A stretch of DNA of 64,000 nucleotides from Beroe ovata (GCA_946803715.1 CAMPET010000101.1:1-64000), one strand, 5' to 3'; counted from the stretch's first letter, positions 1 to 12,750 are shown. Made by a program: numbers and translations. The notes: generated by a model not told the origin, from the letters alone.

Positions 1-413
1 GAAACTTCTACCATAGCTCAAGGACTATTACTTAATTAGTGTTTACCTGTGCTCAATAAGTTTATTCAAATAATAACTCTCATGTTTCAAACACGATCAC
101 ACTGTCGAGTTGTTGACAGCCAGCAGTGTACTGCAGGGTGTATTGGCAGTGTACTGCAGAGTGTATAGAAAACTTGATAGTTTTTGCAACATGGGAAAAC
201 ACAAAATTACAGAACCTATGTTTCAGTTTGTTTTTTAAATTTTTATCGGCCTCTACGCTACGTACGTTTACTTTGTGAGAAATGCCGGGAAAGTGACTTA
301 TTAGTTATTATGTTTTCGGTCGTGATACTGCGGTCGGATACATTTACCTTTTCATTTCTGTTCGAAAAGATTTCCTTATCACCGATTTTAACCACCACTT
401 TACACAATTTCAG

Positions 414-1145
414 TTTGAAGCAGATAGGCGGGCTATCACAATCACTATCAACTCGTTTAGAACAGACTTGTTGAAGGACGACATTGAGAACCTGTACCCT
501 GAGTGCGGTGAGTGAGACAACATGTACTCTTGTACACATGTACTGAGTACATGTGTACAAGAGTACATTGTACTCTTGTACTTATGATGTATACTGGAAC
601 AAATCTGATGCCTGGATTATGCCCACTTTGTCGCCCCTCCTCACTTCTCCCCCCACACATGTACCAGGTCGACTCTACCCGGAGGGACTGAAATTCCTGA
701 AGAACGCAGAGGACAGGGACGAGGTCAGGAGGATCTGTGAACGGTTCGGACCCTACAAGGACCTTTACACGGGGGTCGGTGACGGGCCCAATGACAAGAC
801 ACTAGAGGACAAGTTCTTCGAGGAGGAAGTATGTGAAACACGTGTTCCTCTTGAACCACGTGTTCATCTTATACCACGCGTTTATCTTACATCACGTGAT
901 TCGAGCACGTGTTAAAAAATGGTGTCATCGTGACATAGGTCTTGCTACCCTCTTAAGTTGCCCTCTAGCTTTCTCTTTTCCAGGTGAAGATGCTGGCACT
1001 TACATTTGAACAGCAATTTCACTTTGGTGTGTTCTACGCCTTTGTCAAGCTCAAGGAGCAGGAAAACAGAAATATAGTTTGGATTGCGGAGTGCATTTCA
1101 CAAAAAAACAAGAACAAAGTGGACAACTACATTCCTATCTTCTAA
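414..1145 (+). CDS. ATP6V0D: V-type proton ATPase subunit d, 3' exons (copy 1)
   Basis: These are the last three coding exons of the V-ATPase V0 subunit d, which couples the V1 central stalk to the membrane c-ring. Exons are 414..507, 668..828 and 984..1145 (TAA), all with GT-AG borders and continuous phase. The protein reads [15 protein letters not shown], then [49 protein letters not shown] and ends NYIPIF, the signature C-terminal half of this family. The family is about 350 aa, so the upstream exons lie outside the window; I see no convincing exon in 1-413. Copy 2 (5870-6621) gives the same residues over these exons. Confidence 0.93.
523..567. repeat. perfect 22-bp-arm palindrome in V-ATPase d intron
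   Basis: Two 22 bp arms (523-544 and 546-567) are exact reverse complements around a single G at 545. The sequence is built from TGTAC/GTACA blocks and lies in the intron starting at 508. The matching intron of copy 2 (about 5978-6047) carries indels that break the perfect symmetry. Confidence 0.9.
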
Positions 1146-2018
1146 ATAGGAAGATTATGTGTGTTGGGATGGTGGGTCGGTTGGATGGTGGTAGGGCCTT
1201 TTATCTAGCAGTTCTTCCATCATAGATTTAAGGATTATTAGGTGACTGTAGATGGAAAAACTTGCACAATGCGCATTAAAGGCAGTTGTGAAATTATGAT
1301 TGTGAGCTTATTCCATGATATGTTCCCAAATTCAAATCTTTGCATGGATCTTCAATCTCGAATTTCAATCTCGAATGATTGATGATGTGATTGTTATTTC
1401 TGTATTTCACTGCAGGCAGTGTGTTATACGATCTGATTTTTATTTGGGGCTGTGAAATCTTGAATAACAGTGAAGAGTGAAGTTTAGAGTATACTCATTG
1501 TACACATCATTATTTTGAGATAGGCTTAAGAAGTACATTTTTATCGTTCGCAGCCCCAATTTTGATTTGAATTTAGTGTTATGTGATTTCAGATAAACAT
1601 CATGTTCAAATGTTTTCTTGGTGCTTACTGACAACTCTTTTTGCTAAACTCTGTAGTCGTGCTTTCTTGCACTTATAGTTAATTCAAAATCATATGTACC
1701 ATGTCGACTACCTCATTGTCGCTCATGTCTCTTCAATTTATATCATTACTCCACCACTCCTCTCCACATTCGGTTCTACTCCTCGTCTCTCACACCTGTC
1801 TTCCCTCCTCCCCCACAAATCCCCACTCCCTCATCCTCCCTCCACCAGTCTCCACTCCCTCCCCCCCTCACCCTCCCTTCACACTCCCTTCCCCCCTCCA
1901 CCCCTCTCACCTTCCCTCTCTCCCTCTTCTTGCCTCACCCACTCTCTCCACCCAACTCCCACCTCTTTCCCCCTACCCTGACACAGATAGTAATACCCAT
2001 GTGTAACATTTGAAGCAC

Positions 2019-3466
2019 ATGGCCGCAGGTCTCCTCGCGTTTGGTGGGCCTAGTCGCAGGACAGTGGCTGATCTGTGTGAGGGCGATCATGAGTTCAACA
2101 CGAGACCTAATGAGAGTATCTACTTCGTGAATTGTTCAAACTGTTCCCTCAATGTATCATCTCGAAGTGCGAAAGTGAGTCATTCTTAGGGCGGAGGTCA
2201 GGGTCCTGGCATAGAATTGTCATTTACATGAGGGATCGTCTCTATATAATGACATCATTGATTGGTAACGTAGGTTACTTGTTAACGCGTGTTCTTGAAA
2301 CAGGTTTCGATAGAGAACTGCAGAAATGCAACGATCCGAGTCAAGTACACGCCCCTGACATCGTTCCTGGAAGTTGTTAACAGTGACACCGTACATGTGC
2401 ATCTAGAAAGTGGTGTCAGTGTCAACACGGTGAGTTGCACGTGCAGTCCACGCGCCACAGTTCCATGTTCCACACTGTTTATTATGATTGTTTGTATTTA
2501 CAGATAACAGTCGATCAGTCAGATAACATCGTATTTCATGTGACAGACCAACAACAACAGCTTGCGAATATCTGGTGGCACAAGGTATAAACACTGTTAA
2601 CAGCGTGATCATTGCGTAAACTACTACTACTGTGATGGTTTAGCTATTGTTAACAGCGTGATTTCATGAACATTGTTAACAGTGTCAACTCACACACGCA
2701 ATGTCAGGTGTCCAAGGTATATGTTGACAGGGGAGGAGACGCTGGTCTTTTCCTCCTTGACAAGTTGGAGGAGAATAACAGGGTGACCATGTTCCAGCAT
2801 GTGTGCAGGCCTCAACCCGATGGAACCTTCTCCAAGGAACCTGTCATGAGGTGCCTGTGATAAATTAGTGTTTCTTTGTCGTTTTTCACGCATCATTGTT
2901 TGTATTTCAGAGACGTGAGAGTACAATATAGTGTTTGGTTGTCACATATTGCTGTTTTTGTAGACCTCACGCTTTGTTAATTTGGGTAATTTTCAAATTA
3001 TAGTATCAACTTTTCAAGTTGTGAATTTGCTACGGTTTTCCTGATCTTTGTGGGTGAAATATAGACCAGGGAGTTCGGCTCATTATTCTGAGCTTCGCGT
3101 TCCAATACTGGCACACTTTGCAAAGTGTACATCGTACATTGGTCAATTCCGTGTTATAGATTCATACTCGACTGCACACACATATCTGTCAACAGATTAA
3201 TATTTTTTCGTTCGTTTTACCAGTCTAACTACACGCATCCACTCTGTTAACACCATCTGTCCACCCATCCACTCTGTTAACACCATGCGACTTTCTATTG
3301 ACACCACTCACCACTCTGTTGACACCACTACCCACTTGCCAGGGAGAACGGATACCCGATCACAGAACAGGAGAAAGTGGAGGCTGAAGCTAGACAAGAG
3401 GAGTTCACAAGGAGATTAGCTGAGAATTTGCTTGCGGACGTGAAAATAACTCGCAAGGAGGAGTAG
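2019..3466 (+). CDS. C-CAP/cofactor C-like beta-helix protein (copy 1)
   Basis: A complete 209-residue protein from five exons: 2019..2174, 2304..2429, 2504..2584, 2708..2850 and 3343..3466 (TAG). All junctions are GT-AG and in phase. Residues 30-125 contain repeated short strands of the type N-C-x-N-x-x-(I/L)-x-V (FVNCSNCSLNV, IENCRNATIRV, VNSDTVHVHL, VDQSDNIVFHV). This is the pattern of the right-handed beta-helix found in adenylyl-cyclase-associated protein and tubulin cofactor C. The C-terminus is a charged helix ending ITRKEE. It lacks the N-terminal regions of CAP or TBCC, so it is a stand-alone C-CAP protein. The partner is unknown; actin or tubulin handling is only a family-level inference. 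The start is the first ATG in a 52-codon open exon beginning MAAGLLAFGG. Confidence 0.85.
3225..3341 (+). repeat. degenerate tandem CCACTCTGTTAACACCA motif in intron 4
   Basis: The last intron of the C-CAP gene ends with several imperfect copies of a 16-20 bp motif containing CACTCTGTT(A/G)ACACCA, directly before the acceptor at 3342. It recurs in copies 2 and 3. GTTAAC-containing units also occur in intron 3. Confidence 0.6.
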
Positions 3467-5127
3467 TCCGCAGTGTTCTGAATTTGAGTGGAAAACACTG
3501 TGCATTGTTTTGAACTTGAAAACACTGTGTTATATTGGATTGGCGAGTTATATTGGATAACCTGCCAAATGGACAGCGATTGTGCAGTTGTGCAAAGATC
3601 TTGGCAGTATCTTGATATTCTCTCTGTTTTTGAGGTGGAAACTGTTTGTACAGGATTTTTGGGTAATGTGCCTATTGATTTCTGGTTATCCTTTCACGCT
3701 TTGTTTATATCTTGATATTGTAAATATTAATGAAAATTTCACTTCTTTTAATACTTGATAGTATGAGGGGTAAATGGCTGTTTTTCGACGCAATTTGATT
3801 TTGATTTTGATGACTACAACTTTTCTTATAGATGTTGATTATTACTTTTATCGAATATTGGTTTTTAATTGGTTTCCTCACTGGATTGGTTTAAATCAAA
3901 AGATTGGTTAATAATCTATGGTTAAGTTTAGGTGCTAGAAAACTAAACCATGAGATTTTCCGAAAGAAAGAAACAAGCTTGTTCAAACACAAGGAAATAT
4001 TTTTATTGGAAATATTGTCCAGCTGAACGCTTCTTTTCCTCATACTTACCTGACGTCGAGGTTAAGGCTGATCTATCAGGGTCTTCCTCTGGGCCGAGTC
4101 TCACCATTGCACACCGGTTAGATGAATCCTGCAGTTGGGACAAATGTTCCCACTCTGGACGTATAATTTATGTTAGCGGGTGCTGCGGAAACGCGGCACC
4201 TTCCCCCAAAATAGGAATTACTATTAACCCATGTAGCTTGTAGGATCACAATAATCATCATAATTGCTATTGCTCATAATTGCTCTTCAGCTTCTCACAT
4301 TCCACTCGTCCGCTGAAGGCCGATATAACACTGCAACTATCAGTCGCGCTCAAAGGGCTTGAGCACCCGGATGGCGTTGTTCATCATTTTCGCAGATATT
4401 GTTTTTGTTCACACTAGCAGAAACAACAAGTCAACACCATGATCCTGATAAAGAACACGGGAATCTCATTTCACTCACAATAGGTAAACATCATTACACA
4501 CTTACTCAACTTGGGGGCTTGTATTTCATTAGGCACGCCTGGTAATTCAGCCACAAGCACACTATTTAGTGTACATTTTTCAAACTCGAGCAAGAAATGG
4601 CTTCTGTGTCAGTAGAAGAAAAGAAACAAGTGTCTTGTTGTGTCAAAGACTATGAGCTCATGTTAGTTTCAACACAAACTAACTTGATGGGCGTATCATC
4701 CTTGGCGCATTCTGTTTCTGTCGAAATCTCCCTTGTACAAGGAAAGGATCTTTTATCACTAGCTGACAACATACATTTTTGTGTGGAAACCCAACTCCGC
4801 GCGCGCGGAACGTCAATTAATGAGCGCGCGCGGAACGTCAATTAATGAGCGCGCGCTTGTCGTAGGTGAATTTCTGTGCGCGACTCGACCAAAAGTACCA
4901 TTTCCTGAATTTGTACATTTCATTTGTCAATACACAATGGTTTCATTATTCCTATGTTCATCCTGTCTTCACACATGCGTCACCTTTCAATAGCCTATCA
5001 ATATCACAACACATTTCATTAAGGCGACATAATTTGTAAAATGCAGTATAAACACGGTATAATAAAGGATGTGATCACTATAGGATTTGATTAATATCTT
5101 TATCTATGATGTCTATATCTAGTCAGT
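3467..5127. other. convergent intergenic region with GC-rich repeat
   Basis: About 1.66 kb between the + strand C-CAP gene and the - strand SLC6 3' end. It holds no ORF that resembles a protein. A hairpin-prone stretch (GGTGCTGCG ... CGCGGCACC) lies near 4181-4200. A direct repeat at about 4797-4860 joins alternating CGCGCG runs by an ACGTCAATTAATGAG spacer. Copy 1 carries two spacer units here; the allelic region at 16425-16465 carries one. Confidence 0.6.
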
Positions 5128-5510
5128 TCATGACGTCATTTCTATCCTATCATTCTCACTAGTGCGGCGTCTGTCACGTAGCAAGTGGTAAATTCCGAGT
5201 ATAGGCATGGGCAGAACGGGAACCATGACCATGACCGCGCCCACGAATTGGGCCCATGCGGGGAACGGGATCTCAGCGGTCCATGTTTTGGGATCTATGG
5301 GGACTTGTGTAGGGTCACATCCAACGTATGAAGTGTACTTTGCAGGTTCCATGGCTTGTTTCACCAGACTTGCCACTAGCACGACTCCCTGTGATATTGC
5401 AGTGATCTAGCTGTATCCCCTACATTTTGTCAGCTCGAGTTGGACAAGTGTGCTCGGCAAATACTCACAATCAGGGCTGGAGAGATGAATTTCCAGCAAA
5501 TTTTCCAGTA
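5128..5510 (-). CDS. SLC6 transporter C-terminal exons, partial (copy 1)
   Basis: Terminal exon 5128..5406 plus the first 42 bp (5469..5510) of the preceding exon, cut by the 'n' at 5511. It corresponds to 16737..17015 and the start of 17078..17211 of the complete gene, with one residue changed near the C-terminus (RRRTSEN here, RRRTREN there). It encodes the last membrane segments and the cytoplasmic tail. This is an allelic fragment rather than a separate gene. Confidence 0.85.
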
Positions 5511-5511
5511 N
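5511..5511. other. contig join (single n)
   Basis: A single 'n' separates copy 1 from copy 2 of the V-ATPase d / C-CAP unit. The right side restarts with the same sequence as position 1 of the window. The other joins are at 9809, 10586, 11388, 23551, 31068, 35633 and 38625. All should be treated as gaps of unknown length or orientation. Confidence 0.9.
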
Positions 5512-5869
5512 GAAACTTCTACCATAGCTCAAGGACTATTACTTAATTAGTAGTTACCTGTGCTCAATAAGTTAATTCAAATAATAACTCTTATCTTCTT
5601 ATGTTTCAAACACGATCACACTGTCGAGTTGTTGACAGCCAGCAGTGTACTGCAGAGTGTATAGGCAGTGTACTGCAGAGTGTATAGAAGACTTGATAGT
5701 TTTTGCAACATGGGAAAACACAAAATTACAGAACCTATGTTTCAGTTTGTGACTTATTAGTTATTATGTTTTCGGTCGTGATACTGCGGTCGGATACATT
5801 TACCTTTTCATTCCTGTTCGAAAAGATTTCCTTATCACCGATTTTAACCACCACTTTACACAATTTCAG

Positions 5870-6621
5870 TTTGAAGCAGATAGGCGGGCTATCACAATCA
5901 CTATCAACTCGTTCAGAACAGACTTGTTGAAGGACGACATTGAGAACCTGTACCCTGAGTGCGGTAAGTGGGACAACATGTACTCTTGTACAACATGTAC
6001 TGAGTACATGTGCAAGAGTACAAGAGTACATTGTACTCTTGTACTTATGATGTATACTGGAACAAATTCTGATGCCTGGATTATGCCTAATTTGTCGCCC
6101 CTCCTCACTTCTCCCCCCACACATGTACCAGGTCGACTCTACCCGGAGGGACTGAAATTTCTGAAGAACGCAGAGGACAGGGACGAGGTTAGGAGGATCT
6201 GTGAACGGTTCGGGCCCTACAAGGACCTTTACACGGGGGTCGGTGACGGGCCCAACGACAAGACACTAGAGGACAAGTTCTTCGAGGAGGAAGTATGTGA
6301 ATCACGTGTTTCTCTTGAACCACGTGTTCATCTTATACCACGCGTTTGCCGTTTATCTTACATCGCGTGATTCGAGCACGTGTTATAGGAAGGTGTCATC
6401 TGAGGGTGTCACCGGTCTTGCTACCCATACAAGTTGCCCTCTAGCTTTCTCTTTTCCAGGTGAAGATGCTGGCACTTACATTTGAACAGCAATTCCACTT
6501 TGGTGTGTTCTACGCCTTTGTCAAGCTCAAGGAGCAGGAAAACAGAAATATAGTTTGGATTGCGGAGTGCATTTCACAAAAAAACAAGAACAAAGTGGAC
6601 AACTACATTCCTATCTTCTAA
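5870..6621 (+). CDS. ATP6V0D: V-type proton ATPase subunit d, 3' exons (copy 2)
   Basis: Exons 5870..5963, 6132..6292 and 6460..6621 have the same lengths and phases as copy 1 and give the same amino acids. Differences are silent or intronic: GTGAGT becomes GTAAGT at the first donor, the palindrome is altered, and the second intron has indels. Conserved protein with divergent introns fits a second allele of one gene. Confidence 0.9.
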
Positions 6622-7445
6622 ATAATCATGTGTGTTGGGATGGTGGTAGGGCCTTTTATCTTCCAGTTCTTCCATCGTAGTTTTTTAGAATTATTAGGTG
6701 ACTGTAGATGGAAAAGCTTGGACAATGCGCATCAAAAACAGTTGTGAAATCATGATTGTGAGCTTATTTCATGATATGTTCCCAAATCAAAACCTTTGCA
6801 TGGATCTTCAATCTCGAATTTAAATTTAATATGATTGATGATGTTGTGATTGTTATTTCTGTATTTCACTGCAGGCAGTGTGTTATAAAATCTGATTTTT
6901 ATTTGGGGCTGTGAAATGCGAAATCCTGAATAACAGTAAAGAGTGAAGTTTAGAGTATACTCAATACTCATTGTACACATCATTATTTTGAGATAGGCTT
7001 AAGAAATACATTTTTATAGTTCGCAGCCCCAATTTTGATTTGAATTTAGTGTTATGTGATTTCAGATAAACATCATGTTCAAATGTTTTCTTGGTGCTTA
7101 CTGACAACTCTTTTTGCTAAACTCTGTAGTCGTGCTTTCTTGCACTTATAGTTAATTCAAAATCATATGTACCATGTGGACTACCTCATTGTCGCTCATA
7201 TCTCTTCAACTAATCATTACTCCACCACTGCCCTACACACTCTCTCTCCTACTTTTCGTCTCTCACACCTGCCTTCCCTCCTCCCCCACAAACCCCCACT
7301 CCCTCACCCTCCCTCACCCACTCTCCACCCCTCTCACCTTCCCTCACTCCCTCTTCCTCCCTCACCCACTCTCTCCACCCAACTCCCACCTCTTTCCCCC
7401 TACCCTGACACAGATAGTAATACCCATGTGTAACATTTGAAGCTC

Positions 7446-8887
7446 ATGGCCGCAGGTCTCCTCGCGTTTGGTGGGCCTAGTCGCAGGACAGTGGCTGATC
7501 TGTGTGAGGGTGATCATGAGTTCAACACGAGACCTAATGAGAGTATCTACTTCGTTAATTGTTCAAACTGTTCCCTCAATGTATCATCTCGAACTGCGAA
7601 AGTGAGTCATTCTTAGGGTGGAGGTCTTGGCATAGAATTGTCATTTACATGAAGACTCGTCTCTATATAATGACAGCATTGATTTGTAACGTGGGTTACT
7701 TGTTAACGTGTGTTATTGAATCAGGTTTCGATAGAGAACTGCAGAAATGCAACGATCCGAGTCAAGTACACGCCCCTGACATCGTTCCTGGAAGTTGTTA
7801 ACAGTGACACCGTACATGTGCATCTAGAAAGTGGTGTCAGTGTCAACACGGTGAGTTGCACGTGCAGTTCATGCGCCACAGTTCACTGTTCCACACTGTT
7901 CATTATGATTGTTTGTATTTACAGATAACAGTCGATCAGTCAGATAACATCGTATTTCATGTGACAGACCAACAACAACAGCTTGCGAATATCTGGTGGC
8001 ACAAGGTATAAACACTGTTAACAGCGTGATCATTGCGTAAACTACTACTACTGTGATGGTTTAGCTATTGTTAACAGCGTGATTTCATGAACATTGTTAA
8101 CAGTGTCAACTCACACACGCAATGTCAGGTGTCCAAGGTATATGTTGACAGGGGAGGAGACGCTGGTCTTTTCCTCCTTGACAAGTTGGAGGAGAATAAC
8201 AGGGTGACCATGTTCCAGCATGTGTGCAGGCCTCAACCCGATGGAACCTTCTCCAAGGAACCTGTCATGAGGTGCCTGTGATGAATTAGTGTTTCTTTGT
8301 CGTTTTTCACGCATCATTGTTTGTATTTCAGAGACGTGAGAGTACAATATAGTGTTTGGTTGTCACATATTGCTGTTTTTGTAGACCTCACGCTTTGTTA
8401 ATTTGGGTAATTTTCAAATTATAGTATCAACTTTTCAAGTTGTGAATTTGCTACGGTTTTCCTGATCTTTGTGGGTGAAATATAGACCAGGGAGTTCGGC
8501 TCATTATTCTGAGCTTCGCGTTCCAATACTGGCACACTTTGCAAAGTGTACATCGTACATTGGTCAATTCCGTGTTATAGATTCATACTCGACTGCACAC
8601 ACATATCTGTCAACAGATTAATATTTTTTCGTTCGTTTTACCAGTCTAACTACACGCATCCACTCTGTTAACACCATCTGTCCACCCATCCACTCTGTTA
8701 ACACCATGCGACTTTCTATTGACACCACTCACCACTCTGTTGACACCACTACCCACTTGCCAGGGAGAACGGATACCCGATCACAGAACAGGAGAAAGTG
8801 GAGGCTGAAGCTAGACAAGAGGAGTTCACAAGGAGATTAGCTGAGAATTTGCTTGCGGACGTGAAAATAACTCGCAAGGAGGAGTAG
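7446..8887 (+). CDS. C-CAP/cofactor C-like beta-helix protein (copy 2)
   Basis: Exons 7446..7601, 7725..7850, 7925..8005, 8129..8271 and 8764..8887, matching copy 1 exon for exon. One substitution is seen at the end of exon 1 (Ser to Thr two residues before the splice site). From about 7930 onward the sequence appears identical to copy 3, while the upstream part is more divergent. That is a mosaic relation expected of mixed haplotypes. Confidence 0.85.
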
Positions 8888-9809
8888 TCCGCAGTGTTCT
8901 GAATTTGAGTGGAAAACACTGTGCATTGTTTTGAACTTGAAAACACTGTGTTATATTGGATTGGCGAGTTATATTGGATAACCTGCCAAATGGACAGCGA
9001 TTGTGCAGTTGTGCAAAGATCTTGGCAGTATCTTGATATTCTCTCTGTTTTTGAGGTGGAAACTGTTTGTACAGGATTTTTGGGTAATGTGCCTATTGAT
9101 TTCTGGTTATCCTTTCACGCTTTGTTTATATCTTGATATTGTAAATATTAATGAAAATTTCACTTCTTTTAATACTTGATAGTATGAGGGGTAAATGGCT
9201 GTTTTTCGACGCAATTTGATTTTGATTTTGATGACTACAACTTTTCTTATAGATGTTGATTATTACTTTTATCGAATATTGGTTTTTAATTGGTTTCCTC
9301 ACTGGATTGGTTTAAATCAAAAGATTGGTTAATAATCTATGGTTAAGTTTAGGTGCTAGAAAACTAAACCATGAGATTTTCCGAAAGAAAGAAACAAGCT
9401 TGTTCAAACACAAGGAAATATTTTTATTGGAAATATTGTCCAGCTGAACGCTTCTTTTCCTCATACTTACCTGACGTCGAGGTTAAGGCTGATCTATCAG
9501 GGTCTTCCTCTGGGCCGAGTCTCACCATTGCACACCGGTTAGATGAATCCTGCAGTTGGGACAAATGTTCCCACTCTGGACGTATAATTTATGTTAGCGG
9601 GTGCTGCGGAAACGCGGCACCTTCCTCCAAAACGGTTATTTTACAACTTTTATCCGAATAATGCTGCCGAAAATTACACTATCACCCGTCATGGACAGGA
9701 ATTATCGTTGTGTATGGTGATCAATAATTGATCAATGATGATGATTATTCATCCATATAGTGTACAATAAACATGGTTATAGAGAGATTATTCATCTGTA
9801 TACTATACN

Positions 9810-10585
9810 AGAAACAACAAGTCAACACCATGATCCTGATAAAGAACACGGGAATCTCATTTCACTCACAATAGGTAAACATCATTACACACTTACTCAA
9901 CTTGGGGGCTTGTATTTCATTAGGCACGCCTGGTAATTCAGCCACAAGCACACTATTTAGTGTACATTTTTCAAACTCGAGCAAGAAATGGCTTCTGTGT
10001 CAGTAGAAGAAAAGAAACAAGTGTCTTGTTGTGTCAAAGACTATGAGCTCATGTTAGTTTCAACACAAACTAACTTGATGGGCGTATCATCCTTGGCGCA
10101 TTCTGTTTCTGTCGAAATCTCCCTTGTACAAGGAAAGGATCTTTTATCACTAGCTGACAACATACATTTTTGTGTGGAAACCCAACTCCGCGCGCGCGGA
10201 ACGTCAATTAATGAGCGCGCGCGGAACGTCAATTAATGAGCGCGCGCTTGTCGTAGGTGAATTTCTGTGCGCGACTCGACCAAAAGTACCATTTCCTGAA
10301 TTTGTACATTTCATTTGTCAATACACAATGGTTTCATTATTCCTATGTTCATCCTGTCTTCACACATGCGTCACCTTTCAATAGCCTATCAATATCACAA
10401 CACATTTCATTAAGGCGACATAATTTGTAAAATGCAGTATAAACACGGTATAATAAAGGATGTGATCACTATAGGATTTGATTAATATCTTTATCTATGA
10501 TGTCTATATCTAGTCAGTTCATGACGTCATTTCTATCCTATCATTCTCACTAGTGCGGCGTCTGTCACGTAGCAAGTGGTAAATT
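9810..10585. repeat. duplicate of 4419-5194, bounded by n
   Basis: This 776 bp piece lies between the 'n' at 9809 and 10586 and reads the same as 4419-5194 (constant offset 5391), including the GC-rich double repeat. Its right end holds the first 67 bp (10519..10585, - strand) of the SLC6 terminal exon, truncated by the join. Confidence 0.88.
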
Positions 10586-10586
10586 N

Positions 10587-11387
10587 AAAGTGGACAACTA
10601 CATTCCTATCTTCTAAATAATCATGTGTGTTGGGATGGTGGTAGGGCCTTTTATCTTCCAGTTCTTCCATCGTAGTTTTTTAGAATTATTAGGTGACTGT
10701 AGATGGAAAAGCTTGGACAATGCGCATCAAAAACAGTTGTGAAATCATGATTGTGAGCTTATTTCATGATATGTTCCCAAATCAAAACCTTTGCATGGAT
10801 CTTCAATCTCGAATTTAAATTTAATATGATTGATGATGTTGTGATTGTTATTTCTGTATTTCACTGCAGGCAGTGTGTTATAAAATCTGATTTTTATTTG
10901 GGGCTGTGAAATGCGAAATCCTGAATAACAGTAAAGAGTGAAGTTTAGAGTATACTCAATACTCATTGTACACATCATTATTTTGAGATAGGCTTAAGAA
11001 ATACATTTTTATAGTTCGCAGCCCCAATTTTGATTTGAATTTAGTGTTATGTGATTTCAGATAAACATCATGTTCAAATGTTTTCTTGGTGCTTACTGAC
11101 AACTCTTTTTGCTAAACTCTGTAGTCGTGCTTTCTTGCACTTATAGTTAATTCAAAATCATATGTACCATGTGGACTACCTCATTGTCGCTCATATCTCT
11201 TCAACTAATCATTACTCCACCACTGCCCTACACACTCTCTCTCCTACTTTTCGTCTCTCACACCTGCCTTCCCTCCTCCCCCACAAACCCCCACTCCCTC
11301 ACCCTCCCTCACCCACTCTCCACCCCTCTCACCTTCCCTCACTCCCTCTTCCTCCCTCACCCACTCTCTCCACCCAACTCCCACCTC
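10587..11387. repeat. duplicate of 6592-7392, bounded by n
   Basis: This 801 bp piece reads the same as 6592-7392 (offset 3995): the last codons of V-ATPase d copy 2 plus the pyrimidine-rich intergenic spacer. It is flanked by 'n' on both sides and adds no new gene content. Confidence 0.88.
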
Positions 11388-11399
11388 NACATGTACCAG

Positions 11400-11877
11400 G
11401 TCGACTCTACCCGGAGGGACTGAAATTCCTGAAGAACGCAGAGGACAGGGACGAGGTCAGGAGGATCTGTGAACGGTTCGGACCCTACAAGGACCTTTAC
11501 ACGGGGGTCGGTGACGGGCCCAATGACAAGACACTAGAGGACAAGTTCTTCGAGGAGGAAGTATGTGAAACACGTGTTCCTCTTGAACCACGTGTTCATC
11601 TTATACCACGCGTTTATCTTACATCACGTGATTCGAGCACGTGTTAAAAAATGGTGTCATCGTGACATAGGTCTTGCTACCCTCTTAAGTTGCCCTCTAG
11701 CTTTCTCTTTTCCAGGTGAAGATGCTGGCACTTACATTTGAACAGCAATTTCACTTTGGTGTGTTCTACGCCTTTGTCAAGCTCAAGGAGCAGGAAAACA
11801 GAAATATAGTTTGGATTGCGGAGTGCATTTCACAAAAAAACAAGAACAAAGTGGACAACTACATTCCTATCTTCTAA
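11400..11877 (+). CDS. ATP6V0D: V-type proton ATPase subunit d, last two exons (copy 3)
   Basis: Exons 11400..11560 and 11716..11877, preceded by the 'n' at 11388 that removes the upstream exon. The sequence follows copy 1 (offset 10732), including the intron, so it is the same haplotype as copy 1 and not copy 2. Confidence 0.9.
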
Positions 11878-12750
11878 ATAGGAAGATTATGTGTGTTGGG
11901 ATGGTGGGTCGGTTGGATGGTGGTAGGGCCTTTTATCTAGCAGTTCTTCCATCATAGATTTAAGGATTATTAGGTGACTGTAGATGGAAAAACTTGCACA
12001 ATGCGCATTAAAGGCAGTTGTGAAATTATGATTGTGAGCTTATTCCATGATATGTTCCCAAATTCAAATCTTTGCATGGATCTTCAATCTCGAATTTCAA
12101 TCTCGAATGATTGATGATGTGATTGTTATTTCTGTATTTCACTGCAGGCAGTGTGTTATACGATCTGATTTTTATTTGGGGCTGTGAAATCTTGAATAAC
12201 AGTGAAGAGTGAAGTTTAGAGTATACTCATTGTACACATCATTATTTTGAGATAGGCTTAAGAAGTACATTTTTATCGTTCGCAGCCCCAATTTTGATTT
12301 GAATTTAGTGTTATGTGATTTCAGATAAACATCATGTTCAAATGTTTTCTTGGTGCTTACTGACAACTCTTTTTGCTAAACTCTGTAGTCGTGCTTTCTT
12401 GCACTTATAGTTAATTCAAAATCATATGTACCATGTCGACTACCTCATTGTCGCTCATGTCTCTTCAATTTATATCATTACTCCACCACTCCTCTCCACA
12501 TTCGGTTCTACTCCTCGTCTCTCACACCTGTCTTCCCTCCTCCCCCACAAATCCCCACTCCCTCATCCTCCCTCCACCAGTCTCCACTCCCTCCCCCCCT
12601 CACCCTCCCTTCACACTCCCTTCCCCCCTCCACCCCTCTCACCTTCCCTCTCTCCCTCTTCTTGCCTCACCCACTCTCTCCACCCAACTCCCACCTCTTT
12701 CCCCCTACCCTGACACAGATAGTAATACCCATGTGTAACATTTGAAGCAC

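Noticed and set aside
1694-2006. Two overlapping Pro/Ser/Thr-rich ORFs upstream of the C-CAP gene
   Set aside because: They translate a CTCCC-rich pyrimidine tract in two frames at once, contain no domain, and copies 2 and 3 change length freely. This is noncoding spacer.
4597-4993. ORF beginning MASVSVEEKKQVS (also at 9988)
   Set aside because: It runs through the CGCGCG repeat and is disrupted in the allelic region near 16230-16440. No codon-level conservation.
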